A stretch of DNA of 64,000 nt, taken from NCBI RefSeq assembly GCF_003688555.1, contig NZ_REFR01000012.1:62001-126000 (forward strand). The letters are read 5' to 3'. A program made the translations under genes and the position numbers. Of the stretch, positions 1 through 9,508 are shown piece by piece. Positions within the stretch are counted from its first letter, which is position 1, and every line of letters starts with the position of its first letter. The DNA comes from Eilatimonas milleporae (lineage in GTDB: Bacteria; Pseudomonadota; Alphaproteobacteria; Sphingomonadales; Kordiimonadaceae). The notes under the pieces were generated by a model. The model was not told where the DNA came from. It saw nothing but the letters and a program-made list of their open reading frames with translations, and made no database searches.

Positions 1-164
1 CAGCCTGTGCCACATATTGTTCATGATCGTTTAGGTGCATGTGGGGTACCATGAAAACCAAAGATAAAACCTTGCGGGAGGAATCGTTTTATACTCTTCC
101 ATAATCATTACGTCACTGAGAGTAACCGCATGCGTCCCATAATATCCGCGAAATAGGTCTGTCG

Positions 165-341
165 ATGAAAATGCGCAAGAAAGGAGAGCTGCCGACCAAA
201 ATTTGCCAGGTCTGCGAACGGCCCTTTACGTGGCGGAAAAAATGGGCGCGCGATTGGGAGCAGGTCAAATATTGCTCGGACAGATGCCGCCGCGCGTCAA
301 AGGGTGGCGGTGGCGCAAATACCAGTATGCCTAAACGATAA
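165..341 (+). CDS. DUF2256 family small zinc-ribbon-like protein
   Basis: This 58-residue protein has four cysteines in two pairs (Cys14/Cys17 in CQVC, Cys37/Cys41 in CSDRC) around a conserved [14 protein letters not shown] core. That is the hallmark of the DUF2256 family, and it suggests a small metal-binding fold. The C-terminal tail is Gly-rich and basic. In many genomes DUF2256 genes lie beside cryptochrome/photolyase-related genes. Here an FeS-type photolyase lies about 1.3 kb away on the other strand, with pyrC between. The molecular function is unknown. The start at 165 is followed by a second in-frame ATG at 171, and neither has a strong ribosome-binding site. Confidence 0.85.
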   Translation: MKMRKKGELPTKICQVCERPFTWRKKWARDWEQVKYCSDRCRRASKGGGGANTSMPKR

Positions 342-526
342 GAGCCTTGTGATGGTTTTGGGGCATGTTTCGCCTGAAAGACAGATTTGTCTCCAAACCC
401 CTTGCTGATTTTCATGCGCCGCTGCAATAAGCGCTGCGTTTTGACGGCAATTGGTGATAGGCATACGGCATGTCCGGCTTGGACGATACCGCCGGAAGGA
501 TGATCATCGAAAGTTGAGGAAGAGCG

Positions 527-1627
527 TTGGAAGATATCATCACGACATCCGCCCTGCCTGGGCAGTTTTCCGATAATACACTGACCCTGCGCCAACCGGA
601 CGACTGGCATGTTCACTTGCGCGATGGCGACATGCTGAAACTGGCTGCGGATTATACGGCACGGCAGTTCGCCAGAGCCATTGTCATGCCCAACCTTGTG
701 CCCCCAATCACCACCGTTTCCGCTGCGGCCGCTTACCGTGGGCGTATTATGGCGGCCCTTTCCGAGGAACGCGCTTTTACACCGCTGATGACGGCGTATC
801 TGACGGATGAGATCAATCCGGATGAGATTGAGGCCGGTTTTCTTGACGGTGTGTTCACGGCCTGCAAGCTTTATCCCGCCAATGCGACCACCAATTCCGC
901 CGCCGGTGTGACGGATGTGCGCAGAATCTGGTCAACGCTGGAACGTATGCAAAAGATCGACATGCCGCTTTTGGTGCACGGCGAGGTGGTATCCCCTGAC
1001 ATCGATATTTTCGACCGGGAGGCGGTGTTTCTGGAAACGGTGCTCGGCCCGGTTCTGAAAGATTTTCCGGCGCTTCGGGTGGTGCTGGAGCACATCACCA
1101 CGGAAGACTCCGTCCAGTTTGTTGAGGCGGCCGGCAGCAATCTGGCCGCCACGATCACCGCGCACCATTTGCGGATCGACCGCAATGCCATGTTTGACGG
1201 GGGGCTCCGGCCCCATGCCTATTGCCTGCCGGTTGCCAAGCGCCGCCATCACCGTGCGGCGCTGCGCAAGGCCGCTGTTTCCGGCAGTCCGAAATTTTTC
1301 CTCGGCACGGACTCGGCGCCGCATCCAAAGCATGAAAAGGAAAGTGCCTGTGGCTGTGCCGGGATTTTCAGTGCACCTGTCGCCCTGGAAAGCTATGCCC
1401 AGACCTTTGAAGAAGAAGGGGCGCTGGACAGGCTTGAAGGTTTCGCGTCCGAATTCGGCCCCCGCTTTTATCGCCTGCCGTTGAATGAGGGCAGCGTCAC
1501 CCTGCACCGTGTGGCACAGGATGTGCCCGATCTGATGACGTGTGGCGACATCGATATCGTACCGTTTCACGCGGGCCAAAGTCTGGGGTGGCGGTTTGTG
1601 GAGGAGGGTTCGCAGGGCGAGACTTGA
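527..1627 (+). CDS. pyrC: dihydroorotase (class II, PyrC type)
   Basis: Dihydroorotase closes carbamoyl-aspartate to dihydroorotate in cytosolic pyrimidine synthesis. The 366-residue protein shows the binuclear zinc site of the amidohydrolase superfamily: HVH at residues 28-30, the lysine to be carboxylated at 114 (ACKLYP), His151 (VHGE), His189, and the catalytic Asp262 in GTDSAPH. Length fits E. coli PyrC (about 348 residues) with a short N-terminal extension. The start is a TTG preceded by GAGGA at 516-520, six bases upstream, and no ATG occurs before the HVH motif. It stands alone, not in a pyr operon. Confidence 0.95.
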   Translation: MEDIITTSALPGQFSDNTLTLRQPDDWHVHLRDGDMLKLAADYTARQFARAIVMPNLVPPITTVSAAAAYRGRIMAALSEERAFTPLMTAYLTDEINPDEIEAGFLDGVFTACKLYPANATTNSAAGVTDVRRIWSTLERMQKIDMPLLVHGEVVSPDIDIFDREAVFLETVLGPVLKDFPALRVVLEHITTEDSVQFVEAAGSNLAATITAHHLRIDRNAMFDGGLRPHAYCLPVAKRRHHRAALRKAAVSGSPKFFLGTDSAPHPKHEKESACGCAGIFSAPVALESYAQTFEEEGALDRLEGFASEFGPRFYRLPLNEGSVTLHRVAQDVPDLMTCGDIDIVPFHAGQSLGWRFVEEGSQGET

Positions 1628-1652
1628 AAAAGGCCTTGTCCCCTATCCCCCT

Positions 1653-3179
1653 CTACAGGGTTTTCAGAAATTTTGCGGCGCTGTCGCGGTACGCTTTTTT
1701 CTTGTCCTCTGCCATGCGGTCCCACGTGCGGAACACCTGGCCAAGGCGCGGATTGCCGCGCAAAACATTTTCATTGCGGATCAGAAAATCCCAATACAAA
1801 GGGTTGAAGGGACAGGCATTTTCCCCGGTCTTTTTCTTCACGTCGTAGCGGCAGCCATCACAGTAATCGGACATTTTGTTGATATAGTTACCGCTGGCCG
1901 CATAGGGTTTGGAGCCAAGCAGACCGCCGTCGGCAAACTGGCTCATACCCAGTGTGTTGGGTAGCTCCACCCACTCATAGGCATCGGCATAGACGGCCAG
2001 ATACCATTCATGAACCTGCGCCGGATCAATGCCCGCCAGCATCGCGAAATTGCCGGTCACCATCAGGCGCTGGATATGATGGGCATAGGCATCTGTTTTC
2101 GTCTGGTTGACGGCGGCCCGTATGCAGGCCATGTCGGTTTCCGCCGTCCAGTAGAAATCGGGCAGGGCGCGCCTGTGTCCGAAAAAGTTTTCGTCCACAT
2201 AGCCAGGCATTTTCAGCCAGTAGATGCCACGCACATATTCCCGCCAGCCGATAATCTGACGGATGAAGCCTTCTGCCGCGTTCAGCGGTACGCCGCCGGT
2301 GTGGTAAGCCTCTTCCACCCGGCGGCAGACGGCAAGCGGGTCGAGAAGCCCGGCATTGATGTAATGCGACAGGACCGAATGATAGAGAAAACGTTCATCC
2401 CTTATCATGGCATCCTGATAGTCGCCGAAGGAAGGTAAGGCGTGTTTGATAAAATGGTTTAGCGCCGCTTCAGCGCCTTTTGCCGTTACAGCAAACCAGA
2501 AGGGCTCCAGATCGCCGAAATGGCCGCCGAAACGGTCTGCCACCAGTGTTAAAACCTCTTTGGTGATGGCATCCGGCTTTGTGCGGGGCGGACGCGGCAT
2601 GAACAGATCGGCCTTTGCCGGTTTGCGGTTCTCGGCATCATAATTCCATTTGCCGCCTGCTGGTTTTTCTCCATCCATCAGCAGATCGGTTTTCCGCCGC
2701 ATGTCGCGGTAGAAATACTCCATCCGCAATTGCTTGCGCCCCTCGGCCCAGTCTACAAATTCAGCGTGGGAACATATAAACCTGTCATCCTCCAGAATAT
2801 GGACCGGTACGCCAAGCCCATCTTGCCAGCTTTCCATCATCCGTTTGACGCGCCATTCGCCTGGTTCCGTCACGATGATATGGCTGGTATTGTGCCGCTT
2901 GACAGCGTGTTTGACTTCACTGCTGAAGGAACCGCTGTTCCCCTCATCGTCCAGTCGCACATAGTCCACGGTCCAACCGTTCTGCCGCAGGGGTTCGGCA
3001 AAATGACGCATGGCGGAAAAAAGGAAGGCGATCTTCTTCTTGTGATGAGGGACATATGTGGCTTCTTCCATTATCTCGGCCATCAGGATCACATCCTGTG
3101 CCTTATCAGCGGCCTGAAGGGAGGAGAGCGACAGGCTTAACTGGTCGCCGAGAATGAGAATAAGCCTGCGGTTCGCCAT
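1653..3179 (-). CDS. FeS-BCP type photolyase (PhrB/CryB-like, (6-4) photolyase-related)
   Basis: This is a cytosolic light-driven DNA repair enzyme of the bacterial iron-sulfur cryptochrome/photolyase group. The prototype, Agrobacterium PhrB, repairs (6-4) photoproducts. The 508-residue protein starts with an antenna domain (LILILGDQLS) and has an FAD/DNA-binding helical domain from about residue 220. Four cysteines (352, 440, 443, 456) match the spacing of the 4Fe-4S ligands of PhrB almost exactly. The gene converges with pyrC (25 bases between stops) and diverges from the DUF2946 gene. A DUF2256 gene, its frequent companion, lies beyond pyrC. Whether it repairs (6-4) lesions or only senses light cannot be read from sequence. 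Confidence 0.92.
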   Translation of the reverse strand: MANRRLILILGDQLSLSLSSLQAADKAQDVILMAEIMEEATYVPHHKKKIAFLFSAMRHFAEPLRQNGWTVDYVRLDDEGNSGSFSSEVKHAVKRHNTSHIIVTEPGEWRVKRMMESWQDGLGVPVHILEDDRFICSHAEFVDWAEGRKQLRMEYFYRDMRRKTDLLMDGEKPAGGKWNYDAENRKPAKADLFMPRPPRTKPDAITKEVLTLVADRFGGHFGDLEPFWFAVTAKGAEAALNHFIKHALPSFGDYQDAMIRDERFLYHSVLSHYINAGLLDPLAVCRRVEEAYHTGGVPLNAAEGFIRQIIGWREYVRGIYWLKMPGYVDENFFGHRRALPDFYWTAETDMACIRAAVNQTKTDAYAHHIQRLMVTGNFAMLAGIDPAQVHEWYLAVYADAYEWVELPNTLGMSQFADGGLLGSKPYAASGNYINKMSDYCDGCRYDVKKKTGENACPFNPLYWDFLIRNENVLRGNPRLGQVFRTWDRMAEDKKKAYRDSAAKFLKTL

Positions 3180-3323
3180 TTGTGAAACCCGTGAGAAATT
3201 CAGTTTGAGACACCAAACCTGATACGCAGGATTGCGGCTGTTGAGTCACCTTTGCATCACCAGCCCGTGTGCGACGAATTCTCACTTGCGGATCGTGCCG
3301 CTGCGATTTAGCGTGCGCGTCAG

Positions 3324-3740
3324 ATGACCCGGATAAGTCGACATAAGCGCCGGTGGCTGCAGAATGCCGTGATATGTGCGGCTTTTTGTGCCATCCTGCT
3401 GCGCGCCGCGATCCCTGCCGGGTGGATGCCCACCATTGCGCCCGACGGCATGATGCGTATCACGCTCTGCACCGGCATGGGCGTTGTGGATGCGTGGATT
3501 GATGAGACGGGCCGGGTGCACAGGTCCGACTCTGACGAGGGCGGGGAAAACCCGACTGTCGATCAGCCCTGTACCTTTTCCGCCTTGGCTGCGCCTGTCA
3601 CCCTTTTATCGGTCATCGTGGCCGATACATTCAGTCCCCATGCCGTTGCCGAGCGGGTTTTCGTCTATCCCAATGTGGCCGTCGGCCTCGGCTTGGCTGC
3701 ACCGCCTCCGCCGCAAATCGGCCCTCCCGCCGCGCTCTGA
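3324..3740 (+). CDS. DUF2946 family membrane-associated protein
   Basis: The 138-residue protein has an N-terminal hydrophobic segment (about residues 15-30) followed by the DUF2946 signature: an RAAIPAGWMP motif and an LCTGMG motif with a conserved Cys, then a second Cys (QPCTF). A second hydrophobic stretch lies near residues 88-100, and the C-terminus is Pro-rich (APPPPPQIGPP). DUF2946 proteins are typically found upstream of TonB receptor and copper- or iron-related genes. The arrangement here, followed by a TonB receptor and a PepSY protein on the same strand, fits a metal-acquisition operon. Function is unknown. Confidence 0.75.
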   Translation: MTRISRHKRRWLQNAVICAAFCAILLRAAIPAGWMPTIAPDGMMRITLCTGMGVVDAWIDETGRVHRSDSDEGGENPTVDQPCTFSALAAPVTLLSVIVADTFSPHAVAERVFVYPNVAVGLGLAAPPPPQIGPPAAL

Positions 3741-3780
3741 GCGCGGCAGTTCCCGAAACCGGAAACATGCCGTTCATCAT

Positions 3781-3833
3781 GCCGCTACGCTCGTAGTAGC
3801 GGCCTGTTGTGCATGCAGCACTTTTGAGTGCTG
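3781..3833 (+). promoter_or_regulatory. two tandem hairpins in the leader of the TonB receptor gene
   Basis: Hairpin 1 has perfect 8-bp arms, GCCGCTAC and GTAGCGGC, at 3781-3788 and 3796-3803 with a 7-base loop. Hairpin 2 has perfect 7-bp arms, CAGCACT and AGTGCTG, at 3816-3822 and 3827-3833 with a 4-base loop. Both lie between the DUF2946 stop and the receptor start at 3867. Neither has a T-run, so they look like an mRNA leader structure or processing element and not a full terminator. Function is inferred only from position. Confidence 0.45.
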
Positions 3834-3866
3834 TCTGCGCTTGTTCGTATAAAGGCATGTATTCCA

Positions 3867-6017
3867 ATGAGTTTTATAGTGTGCGGTAAAACTGCCGCTG
3901 TTGCCCTGTGTGCCACCGCATCCATTGCGATCCTGACGGGGGTTGTTTCCGCCCAGGGTGTCGGGCAGCGGAAAGCGGTTGGCATTGAAGAGATTGTCGT
4001 CACCGCCAATGCCGGGTCGCTCACCGCTGTTACCGTTTCGCAGGCCCGTGACAGGCTGGAACGGGTGCCCGGTGGTATCGGCTTTGTGGAGGCGGATGTC
4101 TTCGCCGATGATTTCGCCCAAAGTATCGGTGATGCCCTGCAATTCACACCTGGTGTTTTCGCCGATACCTCCGCCCAGCGGGAGACGCGTATTTCCATTC
4201 GCGGGTCCGGTCTCAATTCGTCTTTCGAGCGACGGGGCCTGACCGTCTTGCGCGATGGTGTGCCGATCACGCGAGCAAGCGGCAGCACCGAATTTCAGGA
4301 AGTGGACCCCCTGTCCGTCCGCTATATTGAGGTGTTTAAAGGGGCGAACGGCTTACGCTACGGTGCGGCTTCTCTGGGCGGGGCCGTCAATCTTGTCACA
4401 CCCACGGGCCGTACGGTGGAAAGCCCCTTTTCCGCTCGTATTGAAGGGGGCAGCTTTTCAACACTGCGGGCCAATGCCAGTTATGGCGGCACGTTTGAAG
4501 GCGGTGATGTCTATGTGGGCGTCACCGGTCTGCGTTCGAACGGGTTTCGCGAGCATAGCGATGTGCGCAGTGTTTACGGCTTTTCCAATCTCGGTCTCAA
4601 GCTGAGCGAGACCGTCGAGACGCGGTTTTACCTGACCGCGTTGAGCGACAATTTCGAGCTGGCCGGCAGCCTGTCTCTTGAAGATGCATTGGAAAACCGG
4701 GAACAGGCGGCCCGGCCCGTCACCGCGGGGCCGTTTTTTCCAGGGGGGCCCGTCACGGTGCTTGACCCCGGCCCTGTTGCGGATGATTGGGATCGCAATC
4801 TGGATGTGGTGCGTATTGCCAATCGCACCGTGGCCGCACTGGAGGCCGTCACGCTTGAAGGTGGTTTCTGGTATGCACGCCGTAATCTGGACCATGCCAT
4901 CACCCGCTTTGCCGGCATCATCGTGCAGGAAGAAGATGAAGTTGGTCTGTATGGCCGCGTGACGGGGGACATGACTGTTGGCAGCCTGCCGGTTGACTGG
5001 ACCATCGGATTTGAAGCCAATGAGTCCACCAATGAGGCCCAGCGCTTTGCAAATGATTCTGGCGCGCGCGGGGAGTTGCGAACCGAGAGCGATCAGGACG
5101 CTTCCAATATTCTGGCCTATGCGCAGGCCGAGCTTGGCCTGACGGACAGTCTGACAGCCGTGACCGGCCTGCAGTGGCTGCGGGCCGTCCGCGATAATGA
5201 TGCCATCCTCAACGATGTGTCGGGCCGGGTGGTCTCCAGGCAACTGAACCCCCGTTTCGGTCTTCTGTATGACCTGAATGACAGCGCGCAGATTTTCGCC
5301 AACGTCAATCGCGGCTTTGAACCTGCGACGCTTTCGGATCTTACCGCAGGCGGTGCGCTCGACTTTACGCCGCTGGACGCGCAGCAGGCCTGGACAGTTG
5401 AGATCGGCACACGCGGGCAGGCGGATTTCATCGCCTGGGATGTCTCCCTGTACCGCAGTTGGGTGGACAATGAGCTACTGGACTTCGGTGCTCCGGGGTC
5501 GTTCGGGTTCGTTTCCTTCACCGACAATGCGGACAACACAATCCACCAGGGTGTGGAAGTGGGCATTGACCTTTTCATCGCTGACAAGACACTGTCCGAG
5601 GCAGGTTACAGCCTTGTCTGGCGCAATATCTATACGCTCAATGATTTCCGGTTTGAGGATGATCCCACTTTTGCCGACAACACGCTAGCCGGGGTGCCGC
5701 GTCATGTCTATATCTCGGAACTGAAGCTGGACGCGGATGACGGCTGGTATGTTTCCGCCAATCTGCGCTGGATACCGGACGGGCCGTATGTGGATTTCGC
5801 CAATACGACACAAGTACCGGGATATGAGCTGGTCGGTTTTACCGCCGGTGTGGACCTGACGGACACTCTGCGCCTGTTCGGGTCCGTCGAAAATATCTTC
5901 GACACCGATTTTATTTCCAACGTCACCACCAATGCCAATCAGGAACTGGAAAATGGCCGTGTATTCACGCCGGGGCAGGGCCGTGCCTTTTTCGCCGGTA
6001 TCACGGCCAGTTTTTAG
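3867..6017 (+). CDS. TonB-dependent outer-membrane receptor (FecA-like, probably iron chelate)
   Basis: This outer-membrane receptor of about 716 residues probably imports an Fe(III) chelate with energy from TonB-ExbBD. The ATG at 3867 gives a signal peptide with a hydrophobic core ending in SAQG. A possible TonB box (GIEEIVVTA) and a plug domain follow. Plug landmarks are RISIRGSG, RDGVPITRASG and VEVFKGANGLRYGAASLGGAVN-type sequence. The C-terminus ends in aromatic Phe (ITASF), as expected for a beta-barrel. A longer frame opens at 3828, but that start lies inside the leader hairpins, so 3867 is preferred (AAAGG at 3851). The PepSY protein 12 bases downstream is a typical siderophore-reductase partner. 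Confidence 0.9.
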   Translation: MSFIVCGKTAAVALCATASIAILTGVVSAQGVGQRKAVGIEEIVVTANAGSLTAVTVSQARDRLERVPGGIGFVEADVFADDFAQSIGDALQFTPGVFADTSAQRETRISIRGSGLNSSFERRGLTVLRDGVPITRASGSTEFQEVDPLSVRYIEVFKGANGLRYGAASLGGAVNLVTPTGRTVESPFSARIEGGSFSTLRANASYGGTFEGGDVYVGVTGLRSNGFREHSDVRSVYGFSNLGLKLSETVETRFYLTALSDNFELAGSLSLEDALENREQAARPVTAGPFFPGGPVTVLDPGPVADDWDRNLDVVRIANRTVAALEAVTLEGGFWYARRNLDHAITRFAGIIVQEEDEVGLYGRVTGDMTVGSLPVDWTIGFEANESTNEAQRFANDSGARGELRTESDQDASNILAYAQAELGLTDSLTAVTGLQWLRAVRDNDAILNDVSGRVVSRQLNPRFGLLYDLNDSAQIFANVNRGFEPATLSDLTAGGALDFTPLDAQQAWTVEIGTRGQADFIAWDVSLYRSWVDNELLDFGAPGSFGFVSFTDNADNTIHQGVEVGIDLFIADKTLSEAGYSLVWRNIYTLNDFRFEDDPTFADNTLAGVPRHVYISELKLDADDGWYVSANLRWIPDGPYVDFANTTQVPGYELVGFTAGVDLTDTLRLFGSVENIFDTDFISNVTTNANQELENGRVFTPGQGRAFFAGITASF

Positions 6018-6029
6018 GGGAAGGGAACT

Positions 6030-7577
6030 ATGGCAAACGCATTGAAACTGAAGCGATGGTCGTTGTCCAAGCATCAGACGCTTGGACTTGTCGGTGGCTT
6101 GGCTCTGGTGTTGTGGGGCCTGTCCGGTCTTCTGCATCCGTTGATGACAACCTTCGGACCGCAGCAGGCGGTGTTTTATCCGCCGCAACGCCCGCTGGAC
6201 CTGACCGGCGCACGTCCCCTGCACGACACGCTGCGGGCGGCGGGTATCACCCGGGCCGCGGCGGTGAAGATTATCGTCTCGGACGGGGAAAATCTGTTGC
6301 AGGTGACGGAAAACGCCATGGAACCGCGCCGTTATTTCCGTTTATCGGATGGGATGGAACTGGCCGGGCATGATACGGCACATGCGGTTTTCCTGGCGCG
6401 GCACTATCTGGGTGTTGACGATCCGGTGCGGACGATCCGTTTCGTTAAGGAGTTTGACGATACCTACCCATGGGTCAACCGCCTGCTGCCGGTCTATCAG
6501 GTCACCTTCGAACGGCAGGATGACCTGTCCATTCATGTCTATACCGAGACAAACGCCTCTGCCGCCGTCACCAACCGCTTCAAGACCGTGGTGCAGACAG
6601 GCTTCCGCTGGTTTCACACATGGAGCTGGTTCCCCACCGGGGCGGAGTGGGCGCGCGTCCTGCTTGTTGCTCTATTCATCGGTGCACTGTTCGCGCTTGC
6701 CGTGACGGGTGTGATGATGCTTGTCCTCATCCGGCGCAAGGGGCGTGCGCCGGGCAGCCGGGGCTGGCATCGGATCGCCGGCTACGCGCTGGCTCTGCCC
6801 ATGCTGATGTTCAGTGCGAGCGGCCTGTTTCATCTGATACAATATGCCGCCGACACGCCGGAAAAAGTGTTGACGCTGTCTCCGCCCCTTGACTTGGGAG
6901 GGGTACGGTTTCCCGTTCACCGGCAATGGACGGATCTGACCGCCGGCATGACTGTAAATGCACTCTCACTCGTGGAGACGGCGGACGGCGTGCATCTCTA
7001 CCGTCTCGGGCTCGCACCTGACAGGCGCGGCGGCCCGACAGGTGCGGCGGAGATCCGCAATGCCCGTTTCGACGGTGTGGAGACCACCGGGCCGGCCTTG
7101 TATGTGAATGCGGCAACAGGTGCCGTCTGGCCTGACGGGGATAAAGAGCTTGCCATGCAACTGGGCGCGCGTTTCACCGGCGCGGGCCCGGACGCCATCA
7201 GGGCCATGTCCCTCGTCACCCGCTTTGGTCCGTCCTATGACTTCCGCAACAAGCGCCTGCCGGTGTGGCGGATTGATTATGGCGCGCCTGAGAACATGAC
7301 CATCTTCGTCGATACAGCCACAGGCGTTCTGGCCGACCGGGTACTGGACACCCAGAAGCCGGAGCGTCTCAGTTTCAGCCTCATCCACAAATGGAACTTC
7401 CTGTTTCCGTTAGGCCGGACTGCACAAAACATCATCATATCGGCGGTCGTGGCGCTCAGCATTGTTCTGATGGCGGTGCTTGGCCTGCAAATGGATGTAA
7501 GTCGAAGGATACGCCGCAAGGCAAAGAAAGAGACGCCAGCCACCCCGGTTCCGCAGCAAAACCCTGCCGCCGAATAA
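6030..7577 (+). CDS. PepSY-associated TM protein (putative inner-membrane ferrisiderophore reductase)
   Basis: The 515-residue inner-membrane protein has an N-terminal TM segment (about 18-38), a periplasmic PepSY region, a TM hairpin near 208-268 (WSWFPTGAEW then a membrane segment, HRIAGYALALPML), a second PepSY-like periplasmic region, a final TM near 460-485, and a basic cytosolic tail rich in Lys and Arg. This is the PepSY_TM family, whose members often follow siderophore receptors and are thought to reduce or release iron in the periplasm. A strong ribosome-binding site (AGGGGAAGG) precedes the ATG. It is co-transcribed with the receptor. The substrate is not predictable. Confidence 0.85.
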   Translation: MANALKLKRWSLSKHQTLGLVGGLALVLWGLSGLLHPLMTTFGPQQAVFYPPQRPLDLTGARPLHDTLRAAGITRAAAVKIIVSDGENLLQVTENAMEPRRYFRLSDGMELAGHDTAHAVFLARHYLGVDDPVRTIRFVKEFDDTYPWVNRLLPVYQVTFERQDDLSIHVYTETNASAAVTNRFKTVVQTGFRWFHTWSWFPTGAEWARVLLVALFIGALFALAVTGVMMLVLIRRKGRAPGSRGWHRIAGYALALPMLMFSASGLFHLIQYAADTPEKVLTLSPPLDLGGVRFPVHRQWTDLTAGMTVNALSLVETADGVHLYRLGLAPDRRGGPTGAAEIRNARFDGVETTGPALYVNAATGAVWPDGDKELAMQLGARFTGAGPDAIRAMSLVTRFGPSYDFRNKRLPVWRIDYGAPENMTIFVDTATGVLADRVLDTQKPERLSFSLIHKWNFLFPLGRTAQNIIISAVVALSIVLMAVLGLQMDVSRRIRRKAKKETPATPVPQQNPAAE

Positions 7578-7702
7578 GTGTAGGCAATGCGGTTCAAGTT
7601 TTCAGGGGGTATGACTTTCAGCTCTTTCAAAGAGATACCCCCGGACTTCTGTATTTGAAAAAGCGACGTGGACGGTTATGTCATCATCTACAGCATTATG
7701 TG

Positions 7703-9508
7703 ATGGGAGCCGCCGCTTTGATTGAATTTGAACCCACGTCGCTTGAAATGCGCTTTTGGGAGGCACTGGCGCTCATCGTTGCGGCATGCCTGTTGGTACC
7801 CATGTTCCGGCGGCTCGGTCTTGGGACTGTTCTTGGCTATCTGGCTTCCGGCGTGGCGGTGGCCAGCTTTCTCACACTCAGCTTTTCCGATCATCCCGAG
7901 GACCTGCTGCACTTTGCCGAATTTGGTGTGGTACTTTTCCTGTTTATCATCGGGCTGGAGTTGAAACCCGCGCGCCTGTGGGAAATGCGCGGCGTTATTT
8001 TTGGTCTTGGGGCCTGTCAGGTAGCGCTGTGCGGATTTGTGCTCGCCGTTCCGCCGTTGCTCTTCGGCCTTGGCTGGCAGGCCAGCATGGTTATCGGTCT
8101 TGGCCTGGCGCTATCGTCCACCGCGCTTGTCATGCAACGGTTGGACGAACGCGGCGAGCGGGGCAGCAAACATGGTCAGGCTTCTTTCTCCATTCTGTTG
8201 TTTCAGGACCTAGCCATCGTACCGCTTTTGCTACTGGTGGAGCTCCTGGCCCCCGCCAGCGGCGAGATCGGTTTTAAGGAAAGCCTGATCAGCGTCGCCA
8301 TTGGCATTGGTGCCATAGCCATACTGGTGATTGTCGGGCGCTATATGCTGGACCCGATCTTTCGCTTGTTGGCGCAGGCCCGTATGCCGGAAATCATGAC
8401 GGCCAGTGCTCTTGGTGTGGTGATCGCCGCGGCCATGCTGATGGATCTGGCCGGCATGTCCTATGCCATGGGGGCGTTTATCGCCGGTGTGATGCTGGCG
8501 GAATCCTCCTACCGCCATGAGGTCGAGGCGAATATCGAACCTTTCCGTGGGCTCTTCCTGGGCCTGTTTTTCATGGCGGTCGGTATTTCGCTGGATCTTG
8601 GTGTCGTCGTTGAAAACTGGCTGATCATTCTGGCCGCCGTGCCGATATTGATGCTGTTGAAGGGGGTGGCCATCTATACTGTCTCCCGCCTGTTCCGAGG
8701 GGGCCACAATACCGCCGTGCTGACGTCGCTGGCCCTGCCGCAGCACGGCGAGTTTGGTTTCGTGCTGTTTTCGGCGGCATCGTCCGCAATGCTGTTCGAC
8801 GCGCAGACGGCGTCAATCTTGGTGGCGGTTGTCACTTTTTCCATGGCGTTTTCTCCGCTGGTGGAACGCTTGGCGCCCTATCTGCTGCACAAAAAAACCG
8901 GCGATACCATTGACGAGGATTTTTCCGATGCGGGCGGCGATGTACTGGTGATCGGCTTTGGCCGGTTTGGCCAGGTGGTTTCCCAGGCACTGCTGTCGCA
9001 GGATTTGCGGGTGACGATCATTGACAATGATCCCATACGCGTACGCGAGGCGGGGCGTTTCGGCGTCCGCATTCATTTCGGCAATGGCACGCGCCGTGAC
9101 GTCCTGCGTGCCTCAGGGGCCGCGCGCGCCAAGCTGATCATCGTCTGTATCGATGACCATGCCAGGACGGATGCCATTGTGCGCTTGGTGCAGGCCAAGT
9201 TTCCACAGGCGCGTCTGCTGGTGCGGGCGTATGATCGTATCCACGCTATCCAACTCATGGATATGGGGGTGCAGGACTATGTGCGCGAAACCTTTGAATC
9301 CGCGATCAGTCTTGCCGCCAAATCTCTCGGTGCCCTTGGCTATACCGAACAGGAATGCAGCGACATCATTGGCACGATCCGGGATATGGACCGGGAAAGA
9401 CTGCATGAACAGGCATTGATGGTCCAGGGCGCCGACGGCCGGGCGGAAGCCATCAGGAAGATCATGCCTGAACCGCTGATAAAGCGCCTCAAACGTGCGA
9501 TAACCTAG
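7703..9508 (+). CDS. Kef-type K+/H+ antiporter with TrkA-N (RCK) domain
   Basis: This is a CPA2 monovalent cation:proton antiporter of the KefB/KefC/YbaL type in the inner membrane. The first 400 or so residues form about 12 TM helices with family motifs (RLGLGTVLGYLASG, EFGVVLFLFIIGLELKP, ALSSTALVMQ, LPQHGEFGFVL). From about residue 412 a TrkA-N nucleotide-binding domain follows (VLVIGFGRFGQ Rossmann loop, VTIIDNDP). Starting at 7703 gives 601 residues, the size of KefB; an alternative ATG is at 7748, and neither has a clear ribosome-binding site. The stop TAG lies in a CTAG directly abutting an IS5-family end, so the extreme C-terminus may have been altered by insertion. Confidence 0.9.
   Translation: MGAAALIEFEPTSLEMRFWEALALIVAACLLVPMFRRLGLGTVLGYLASGVAVASFLTLSFSDHPEDLLHFAEFGVVLFLFIIGLELKPARLWEMRGVIFGLGACQVALCGFVLAVPPLLFGLGWQASMVIGLGLALSSTALVMQRLDERGERGSKHGQASFSILLFQDLAIVPLLLLVELLAPASGEIGFKESLISVAIGIGAIAILVIVGRYMLDPIFRLLAQARMPEIMTASALGVVIAAAMLMDLAGMSYAMGAFIAGVMLAESSYRHEVEANIEPFRGLFLGLFFMAVGISLDLGVVVENWLIILAAVPILMLLKGVAIYTVSRLFRGGHNTAVLTSLALPQHGEFGFVLFSAASSAMLFDAQTASILVAVVTFSMAFSPLVERLAPYLLHKKTGDTIDEDFSDAGGDVLVIGFGRFGQVVSQALLSQDLRVTIIDNDPIRVREAGRFGVRIHFGNGTRRDVLRASGAARAKLIIVCIDDHARTDAIVRLVQAKFPQARLLVRAYDRIHAIQLMDMGVQDYVRETFESAISLAAKSLGALGYTEQECSDIIGTIRDMDRERLHEQALMVQGADGRAEAIRKIMPEPLIKRLKRAIT

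Noticed and set aside
51-104. 17-codon reading frame MKTKDK... at the left edge
   Set aside because: No ribosome-binding site, no recognisable product; likely chance.
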